From the NCBI GenBank assembly GCA_964019415.1, contig OZ025873.1:8962734-9026733 (forward strand): a stretch of 64,000 nt of DNA, read 5' to 3'. The notes below the pieces were generated by a model. That model ran no database searches. It had not been told where the DNA came from and saw nothing but the letters and a program-made list of their open reading frames with translations. This document shows, piece by piece, positions 48,463 through 64,000 of this stretch (its first letter is position 1; every line of letters starts with the position of its first letter). The position numbers were made by a program, and so were the translations under genes. Source of the DNA: Ianthella basta. Taxonomy: Eukaryota > Porifera > Demospongiae > Verongiida > Ianthellidae.

Positions 48463-51400
48463 ATGGCCCAGAAACAAGAATATCTGTCAGCACAGAGTCC
48501 CAGCAGAGAAAGGACATCTTTTTACAGTGAAGAAGATCATCATGGTATAATGCATAATGCAATATATAAATTTACGCATTACTGTAATTATATATAAAGA
48601 CTCAGGCTACAACAATATTAGTATGTACTGGTGGATTGTATAGATCTTCAGGGTACAGACAGCGATGCAGGCATTATATGAGCCACAGCAACTGAGTCTT
48701 GCAGCAATAACTATACATTCGTATTCACATAATGTGTGATTTAAATCATTGGATTGACACAGATCGACTGACCCTCCATGACAACAACTTGCATTTGCAG
48801 TGTTTGCATGCATTTGTCAAGTGCCATATTATGTGTATGTGTGATGTACTGCAGATCTTGTGGTACACCACACATACAGTGTATGGTCTATTCTGTCTAG
48901 TACAGAGACGGAGTCACACTACTTGTGTATTAATTTTGTCTCCTTGTTTGCATGTCCACTCATATACATGTAGCGTTGGAGGAGGACCTCGAGGAATATT
49001 CATACAGCTATATTTGCACACGATCGATGTCAAATCTTCACTGCTTTCACTAAGGTTTTTATAGTATTGGTTATGGCACAAGCTGTGTCTCATAGCTAAA
49101 ACCTAGCATGTTGTGCAATCATCAAGGGCAAAGCCCAAGCTGATTTCAGTAACATCGCAACTAAACTTTGGGCTCATATGACAACACCATTAAGTTGTAT
49201 AGCAGCTAGATACTCAACATAATGTATGTTTGTTTGTTTGGATGTTTTATGCAAAAACTACACCTGGCCCAGGACAGAACGCTACCAAACCCGCAGGGAT
49301 TACAAAGAACGGAACGGGGAGTGTCCTCCACTGGTGTCTTATTGTTCTTTGGTACTTATCCTTCGAATTCCGTTTTTTTGTTAGTGCGATGGACCGCAGT
49401 TTTTAATCGATTGCTCGTTGATACTAGTCATAGTTCTGAAAGTTAGCCTGAAGAAAATGGCTGTCGCCGTCATCATGCTAAATGTCGCTATTGAAATTGT
49501 GTTTGCGTTCTCTGAGGTGCATATTCCAGTTACTAAGGGCGTAACAGAGCATACAAATGCTCGGAAAAATATGCCCAGGAATCAGTAAAGCTCGCTGTGA
49601 CGTCAGAGCACGACCGCAAAGCGAGCATGTAGCTATTACCCAAGCGAAGGAATGCAGAGAGGCCACAGAACAGCGTTTAGTAAAGAGAGACAAAGCAGAG
49701 AGTCGTGTGGTTCATGGGAATGCATGAACAGACGTCTAGGAGACAGTCTGAGCAACGCACAAGGCAGGCAGCAATATTAATTCAGTAAACCCTTCATCAT
49801 ATCTATTTTCCGTGGCAGCAGCCGCAAATGGGTGTCCTTCTACTCCCCTTTAACAGTTACATCTGCAAAGGAAGACAACTACATATCTGTGTGGAAGCAC
49901 AAACACACAACTGCTCCTTTTAATTTTTTGAGCTACATGCATAAGCAAGTAAGCAAACGGTAAAATTGGCTGAGTACAGGCATTTTCTTCACTGCTGTCA
50001 TGCAGTCAAGGATGGATAAACTCAGAGGCACAACCATTTATCACAGGTATAGGTTTTAAAATGATCTGATTATAAATTATTCTAGAATAAATGACGTGTA
50101 TGGATTCAAAGGTCCATGGCAGTAATGAAATATTATACAATCAGAAACCATAATTACTAATGGCAGTCGGCCATGAAGAAAAACAATGGCAGTTGAATGG
50201 CAAGAGTGGATAAAAGGCAGGACACGGGCAATCTCTACCCCATACCCTCCCCCCACCCTCCATCTGCACAGTTCTTCCCGATTAATTATTATACAAATTA
50301 TTATATATGAGAATTCAGTGCTGAATGTGAGGAGGAGCATAGCATTGTGGACATCCGTTAAGATGAATCAAGAGAGGCCTGAGAAAAACAGCAGCCAAAA
50401 AGCAGTACAGGCAACCTGACTCCTTGTGCATTGGGCATACCATATGGAGTTTGGCATAATAATATGAGCATCTGGTGATATTTCTTGGCTTACTGTTGAA
50501 AGTCCGCAGACCATGCTGCCTTCTATGCCAGCAATAAGAAAATTATATAGCAGATCATTTAGTGCAAACATTCGTCCTTTTCCACAGTATTTATCCTCCT
50601 ATCTTAACAATGCTTTGTCCATTGCTGCGATTCAACCAGTTCAAAGTCATAATGATCATATTTCACAGATTCATGTATCTTTCCTTCATATAAGCCCAAT
50701 CTAAGCTTCATGCAAATAATCCGACTTCCACACCCCAAAACTTCCCAATTGCCATAAAAATGTCATAGAAAAACACTTGCCTACCAGAAAGCATTAATGA
50801 ATAGGTATGCTTGGATGGAGACATAAATTTGGGAGAATTTCAATCCCAGGTAACCTCACAATCCCCAATGACAAGAGAATGAGCTTTTACATAACGACAC
50901 AGTATCAGAAATGTCATTATACCTCTCAACTGGCAAAAATTATACATTTTCAAACTAAAAACAAATTCTACGTACATCTGATCACATGCAGTCTGCAAAT
51001 GGCAACAAACCGTATTATAAATTGCATCAATGATGATCCCTTTCTTTTCTTATAATTGACTATAAGTTCAGTTTTGGTAATGTCATAGCTACATAGCCTA
51101 TTGCTTCTACCGGTCTCCATAGAGTTGCAAATGGCAGACAAGGAACTCCTTTATGAGAAATCTTCAGTAGAGATATCAATGACGCACTGCATCTTTGCTG
51201 GAACATCAGAGGTAGGAAAATCCTCTCTGAAGCACTTTCTGGTGCACAATACACCCAAAGCAGCTAATGGGACAACTGCTGGGACTGATACGCTGCACCA
51301 GTCTGACAGAGACGAACCAGAGGCCATGCCAACAGGCATGCCAGATGTGGAAGGCCGGTGTTCAGATGCAGGCAAGCCAAAGGAAGTGACCATCTCATTT

Positions 51401-54400
51401 GAGCAGTATGCAGTAGTGGGAGTGGGAGCTGACTCTACTTGGAAGCTGGTGACCAACAACATCATGGGAAACTCTCTGCATTCCTTTGTTTCAAGCAGGG
51501 CACTGGATGAGGGTAGCCAGCCGCATGGTGAAGAAAAGCAGAAGCACCCTTCACTTGGCCGTCAACATAAATTGGCGGTAGCAAAGGATGACCGTGCATT
51601 GCAATTGCTTGATACTGCATACGACAGTTTCATGAAGGAAATGCAAAAAGGAGACGGCGAGAGCATTGAGCTAAGGAATGCCTCATTCATCCGCATGATT
51701 GACACAGGTGGTCAGCCATCATTTCAGGATGCCCTACCTCTCCTAATCACTGCCCCCTGCACATACATCCAAGTATTCAATGCAGCCCGTGACCTGGACA
51801 AGCCCATCCTCATGACATACCATCCTGATCAAACAACTGTGGAACGCAGAAAGAGTGAAGAGACAGGATGGGAAATAATGCTACGCTCCTTCTCCACCAT
51901 GCAGACCAAGGCCCATAAGTGCTCCAAAGAGCTGGCCTCATTTCAGCAGGAGGGAGGCAAGTTGCCCCAGCACTGCATTGCTGTGGTAGGTACTTTTAAA
52001 GATATGCTGAATAAGGAAGAAAGATATCGGAGGTCTGATGATATCAGCATGCATCTCCGGGAGTTGGAGGGAAAGCTGTATCATCGCTTGATGACGTATA
52101 ATCCATCCAATGGGCAGCCCTTTTTCCTTGTCAGCACCATAGCCATCAGAGATAGGGCACTTCGCCGCCTTCGCAACAGCCTCGGCAGTGCAGCCTTCAA
52201 GCATGAGGTCCCAGTGGTGAAATCAGCCCTCAAGCATGAGGTCCCAGTGGCGAAATCAGCCCTCAAGCATGAGGTCCCAGTGGCAAAATCAGCCCTCAAG
52301 CATGAGGTCCCAGTGGCGAAATCAGCCCTCAAGCATGAGGTCCCAGTGGCTTGGCTCATGTGTGAGCAAATCACCCAAAGGGCTCAAAAGAAGTTTTTCA
52401 GGGTCCGGGATCTGAAGGCATTCTGCATGAAGCACAAGCTAATTGATGCTAAAAAGGCTGACAAGCATTTTCACTCCCTCTTGCAGCGGTTGTCCCTCCT
52501 CGGCTTCTACACATTCTTTGACCTTAAGGAATTCGATGATGAGAGCAACTTTGTCTGCACTGATACTGGAGTGTTCCTAAAGGAGGTGTCCAAACTGCTG
52601 GCTGTGCAGTTCCATCATGGCCCTGCTGTGAAGGAGTTCAAGCAAAGTGGCATTATCACCAGTGACACATGCAAAGGGATATTTGAAGAGCTGGGCATTA
52701 GCAAGGATGTTGATCCAAGATGGTTCCTTTCAGCTCTGGAGCATGTTGGTCTCATGGCACGCCAGACTGCTGACCAGAGCCTCCTTTCCCATCTCATAGC
52801 CATGGTGCACCCAGAAGGGATCCAGACGGACCCTGGCTACTTCTCCTATTTCATGCCCTCAGCACTCCCAGAAGGGAAAACGAAGTTGCCTTTACTCAGC
52901 ACTATGGCACCCCTCTGTTTCACATTCAAGTTCAAGACTCCTAACAACCCATTGGACTGCACGTATCTGCCCAGAGGCATATTCTGCCGGCTTGCAGTGG
53001 AGCTGAGTAGAAGATCCTGGATACCCTGCTGGGAAGAAAGTGATCGAACCACTGTCAAATTTAAAGCCAATGCAGATAAGCTTCAGCTGTACCTCTGTGA
53101 AGCACCAGAATTCATCAGCCTTACTCCTGTCCTGGTGGAGAAGTTGGAGGGGAAGGAGCAATTGGAAGAAAAGTTACTGCACAAGCTGTGCAAAGAATTA
53201 TTTGACACACTTCACAAGAGCGTCATTCCCTCGTCTGAGGATGTACTAGGGGACCAAATTGGCAAGACAGCTGAGATCATGTTTGGGTTCGAGTGTGACT
53301 GTGGCCATGGAAGAGTACCCCATCTGGCCACTCCAGCATCGTCACATGCAAAATCCCTGATCTGCCAAGCCAGCAAGACACGACAAGCCAGCAAGAAAGA
53401 CCAGCAAATTTGGTTCAGTCCAGTCAGTGGCATTAAGGTGAGAGAATAGGCTGAAGATACCACTTCTGAGTTTTGCACCTAGCTGCATGCATATTTTAGT
53501 TGTCTTATGTCCACCTGATTACCTTAGTACCCTAGCCATTTACAGTACTTGTGTCTACATACATTATAATCTACTGTACTTTCATGTGCTTAGCCCTTAA
53601 TTTATGTGGTTCTTGTTCACATACATAATCTGTCATGTGCACTTCTCAAATTTACATCAATTGCAGCTTGATGAAGTTAAGAATGAGGAGGGTAAAGTCT
53701 TCATTGTGAGAGAGTCAACTCCTACAAACCCATCTCCTGCAGTCCACTCACCAGGGAAAATGCTCACTCCACCTTCCCCAGGTTCCCCTGAGCGCAGCAG
53801 CAGCACAGACAGGAGAAAGCAGAGAGGCCATGCTGTGCACTCAGCTAGTCCCACTAGCTCGCTTTCTGTGGAAGACTCACCAAGGAAACGAATATGGTTT
53901 GCAAGACAGCGTAAGCGTAGCAGCGAGGACAAGAGAGACCATACTGTGCCATTGGCTACAGCCTCTAGCCTGTCTCCTGTGGAGCACATGCACATTCAGC
54001 ATCCCCCAGAATCCCCTGAACATGGCCCAGATGAAAAGTCAGTCTCCTCTGAGAAGGCAATCGATATCTTATCTCAGGAAGTTAACGGTGAGCTACTGTA
54101 GGTCCAGTCAATCGTGTGGAATGTGAGTGTAAAGAGCTATACTCTTCTCTGCAGATCTTGAGCCCCTCACAAAGTGTGTGAGCAGCGACATGGGCAACAA
54201 GGGAAAATTACTTCTTGAGGGAGTGGGGCTAGACACGCATGCAATACGAGCAAGTTTCACTGAAGGAAGGAAGGAGGAACCAGTGATGACTGGGTTGCGC
54301 AAGTGGACAGAAGGCAAAGGCCTACAGCCTCACACCTGGAAAGTGTTACTTGAGGCCATGGAGTATGCAGCTATTGGACAACAATTCACTGATGATCTGA

Positions 54401-54682
54401 TGAAACAATTGCAGCTTGACCGTCCCAAAGAGGATGAAGGCAAGGTACGCTATTACAAGTCATGTGCTGTGACAAGTGACTGAATTTGACTGTGAGAGAT
54501 GGTTGAGGGCTGCTTAGCTGCATGGTGCTAACTTTGCATATGCACTCATGCCCGACTGGGCTTCAATCTCTTCTTTGTATTCTGTCATTCTACAGGAGCA
54601 GGTCACTCCTACTAGATCTCCTGCTAAAGTGCGTCTGCTTAGGTATTCACGTAGTGACAGCCTGGATCGGGAAACCGTATAA
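48463..54682 (+). CDS. Roc-COR-Death protein (Roco-B2)
   Basis: Exon model: 48463-48544, 51123-53437, 53667-54087, 54155-54444, 54596-54682; 1,064 aa. Exon 1 codes MAQKQEYLSAQSPSRERTSF and ends in phase 1 at a GTATAA donor. Exon 2 starts E-LQMADKELLYEK and holds the P-loop GTSEVGKS (54-61), DTGGQ (about 221), VVGTFKD, five SALKHEVPVAK units and the COR domain. Exon 3 is a Ser/Pro-rich, basic linker. Exon 4 is the Death domain from residue 940. Exon 5 adds EQVTPTRSPAKV..., a 28-residue Ser/Arg-containing tail; B1 keeps it with two synonymous changes, which supports it. Without the last splice the protein ends at 54483 (1,048 aa). The gene is intact and converges with TSG101; the spacer 54683-55604 has no recognised feature. 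Intron 1 (48545-51122) holds a CRE palindrome only. Confidence 0.87.
49598..49605. promoter_or_regulatory. CRE palindrome TGACGTCA in Roco-B2 intron
   Basis: Counterpart of 27064-27071; unchanged although the nearby sequence differs at several positions. Confidence 0.4.
52190..52354 (+). repeat. 33-bp coding minisatellite, five units
   Basis: In-frame repeat of SALKHEVPVAK. The first unit reads AAFKHEVPVVK and the last ends in VAW at the COR start. B1 has one unit fewer. Confidence 0.92.
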
Positions 54683-55495
54683 AGAGTACCTGTTAATATA
54701 GATGAAGATGTCAAACTAACTATACTGTTCTTTGTATGAAGTATTTCACATTTGTATACCATGTAGTGAGCAAATGAAAGTATAAATATACATACATGCA
54801 TATATTAAGCAAGCCACAATTAATCGCATACATTGTTTTCAAATGCTTTAATCATTCTGGTCATTCAAGTTTCAGCCAATTATGTAGCAGTAGACATGAA
54901 ACATAATTATACAGTTAGTACTTGAATACTCATAAAATGGTACATTTATATTGATGATTGGCAGCATACGGTGAGCATAGTACTGCACAAACATTTACAG
55001 AACATTATTTTGTAAATTTATAGGCGTTACTTGACATTTGTGATCATGAAAATGAAAATAGGAAAATTCCTTACTGTCATTAGTCCAAGACATTTAGGGG
55101 CTACAAGGGCTTCACAAAAATCCTCAAGCAAGGGGCACCCATGAAATATAAAATTATGTCTTGCAAATTTTGTATAATGATGCATAATATTATGCTACCT
55201 TATATAGCGTGACATATATCAACTCAATCTGGACAAGTTATAAATAAAGAACGGAATCAGATGTTCAATTAATTGTAGATAATCAAAAATAGTTAACATA
55301 CTTCCTTCCCTCTTGCACTAGCCACCCAACAGCTTCACATCCAGAGACAGACATGTTATGCACCTACCTAAGGACAGTGTTACATATTATACATTCTATT
55401 ATTGTAAACAGTCACAACTTGAGCTTGAGTACGTGGTGTGTCAATCTGACAAGAGTAATGATAATACATCATACAACAATGCATTCAGATTACGT

Positions 55496-55522
55496 ACACA
55501 CACACACACACACACACACACA
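55496..55522 (+). repeat. Short (AC)n run
   Basis: About 27 bp, just 3' of the TSG101 stop codon; the B1 copy has only a short TG run near 21167. Confidence 0.9.
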
Positions 55523-55604
55523 GTTGGTAATACACTGGCAGTGTATGCATCCAAACCATGCACAAACACACTAAGTGCTACACGACCACATTATTAATAT
55601 AAAG

Positions 55605-62803
<7,199 letters not shown>

Positions 62804-63160
62804 GGCTGGAGGCGGTTTGTGAACAGTACGACGAAAGAGCTTCGATCTTCTAAGGCGGAGTATAGAATCTATATTATGTTAAAACACAACACAGCTCACA
62901 ATATAAATTCTGCTGTACTAGCGACAAACGGGAAGTCACATGACCAATGTAATTGCTATAAATAGACTGTACAGAAATAATATTTACCAATCAGGAGATT
63001 GTGTGAGTATATAAAATGCGAGCAAATACTGCGTCTTTGAGGTGTAAGGGCCATCTAACTAATACCAGCCAGTAATGTAGTGTGTGTCCTTTTACAATAG
63101 CTGTATATATGTTGCTGTGTCCACGAGGGCACTTCACAAGGGTGTGTCGTTTGCTTCATG
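62804..63160. other. Spacer between TSG101 5' end and TBC1D15-like 3' end
   Basis: 357 bp that must hold the TSG101 promoter and the 3' UTR of the upstream gene on the same strand. No canonical TATA box is seen for TSG101. Confidence 0.5.
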
Positions 63161-63456
63161 TTAAGACAACAGGATGGTTGGGCAGTCTGCAGTGCTCCCT
63201 GCCGCCTGGTACCCTGTGAACAGCTCCTCTTTGCCACCCTTCACAAGAAGGGCCTTCAGTTCATCAGGGAGGGATTGAGAGCAGTGAAGCTGCAGTGCGT
63301 ATGCCTCTGCCAAGGTCAGTATCTCGTCTGCGTCAAGATGGTAAGCAAGTTCGTTGACCAGCTGTGGGGAGGAGAGGAACCAAACCATTCCTTGTTACTG
63401 TGCTGCCATTCAAACACAAACACTGTTATACACACCGAGAGAGAGATTGAGGACAG

Positions 63457-63503
<47 letters not shown>

Positions 63504-64000
63504 ACAGACACACACACACACACGGACACACATACTTTCAAAATGGCTGACTGGTCTTCAGCCTGCAGCAAGGCCTCCTTCTCCTGTCCTATGATGGCTA
63601 GAGCCACACACAGGGCGTGGTCAGTGGAGAGAATCCCACACCAAATGACTTCCCATATTTTCATCACACTGTTGTAAGTGAATTCCCTCTTAAAGTTGAT
63701 CAAGATCCATCGAAAGGCAAAGAACATATTGTTAGCACCAACTGCCTCTGCAAAGAGAAGCACACAGCAGACAACAGGGTAAGACTGAGTGTCATATTAA
63801 AGGACATATTGAGCACAAGTACAAACACACACACCCCACTCCTCCAAACACACACACACTACTCCATACCCACACACCCCAATCCTCCAAACACACACAC
63901 CCCAATCCTCCAAACACACACACACTACTCCATACCCACACACCCCACTCCTCCACTCACTGAAGTGATCGTACAAGTCCTGCTCTTGCACTGAGAGCAT
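63161..64000 (-). CDS. TBC1D15: TBC1D15/TBC1D17-like Rab GAP, last three exons (partial)
   Basis: Minus exons: 64000-63961 (continues outside), 63747-63536 and 63361-63161, with matching phases. Exon 2 reads NNMFFAFRWILINFKREFTY, then SVMKIWEVIWCGILSTDHAL. This is the C-terminal end of the TBC domain, close to the FCFRWLLIWFKREFSF and RLWEVMWT motifs of TBC1D15 and TBC1D17. The last exon, LVNELAYHLDADEILTLAEAYALQL to TILLS, matches their helical C-terminal region. These proteins accelerate GTP hydrolysis by Rab7-type GTPases in late endosome and mitochondrial traffic. The catalytic Arg and Gln fingers lie outside the window. Choice between TBC1D15 and TBC1D17 is not possible from this part. 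Confidence 0.85.
63460..63530 (+). repeat. (AC)n microsatellite in TBC1D15-like intron
   Basis: AC run with AGAC interruptions, starting 5 bases after the donor at 63535. A C/A-rich CACACACCCC array also fills the next intron (63820-63955). Confidence 0.95.

Overview
The window is nuclear DNA of an animal. Genes are split by short introns with GT-AG borders, CARD and Death domains are present, and TSG101 and a TBC1D15-type Rab GAP sit as intact neighbours. A large local family of Roc-COR (ROCO-like) GTPases carrying death-fold domains, compact genes, many (TG)n tracts and a Helitron fit an early-branching metazoan. A demosponge is my best guess, by inference only. LAYOUT: 1-1117 is the 3' exon of a COR-type gene. 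1396-5718 (+) is a Roc-like/COR/CARD gene. 8.16-18.57 kb (copy A1) carries Roco-A. 18.57-29.11 kb (copy B1, inverted) carries a TSG101 copy without its 5' end (+) and Roco-B1 (-). 29.11-42.73 kb (copy A2) carries Roco-A again plus a 3.26 kb Helitron. 42.7-47.5 kb is mostly unique and holds the 3' exons of Roco-A2 and decayed LINE pieces. 47.55-58.15 kb (copy B2) carries Roco-B2 (+) and the 3' part of the complete TSG101 (-), whose gene runs to 62.80 kb around a 3.7 kb minisatellite. 63.16-64.0 kb (-) is the 3' end of a TBC1D15/17-like gene. The order A1 / inverted B1 / A2 / ... / B2 is what replication template switching would leave behind. GENES TOGETHER: the Roco genes share one plan. A TATA promoter and non-coding first exon lead to a very short first coding exon, one huge Roc-COR exon, a linker exon and a terminal death-fold exon (Death in Roco-A2 and Roco-B, CARD in the 1.4 kb gene), all with compatible splice phases. 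They look like a locally expanding set of NLR/ROCO-type signalling proteins; that role is inferred. The rearrangement ran into TSG101 (ESCRT-I). A1 ends out of frame in a TSG101 exon fragment. In A2 a TSG101 proline/alanine-rich exon piece is captured with its splice donor, and the predicted mRNA stays in frame from Roc-COR through TSG101-derived residues into the Death domain. All exon models were made by eye from splice signals and phase; no transcript data were available.
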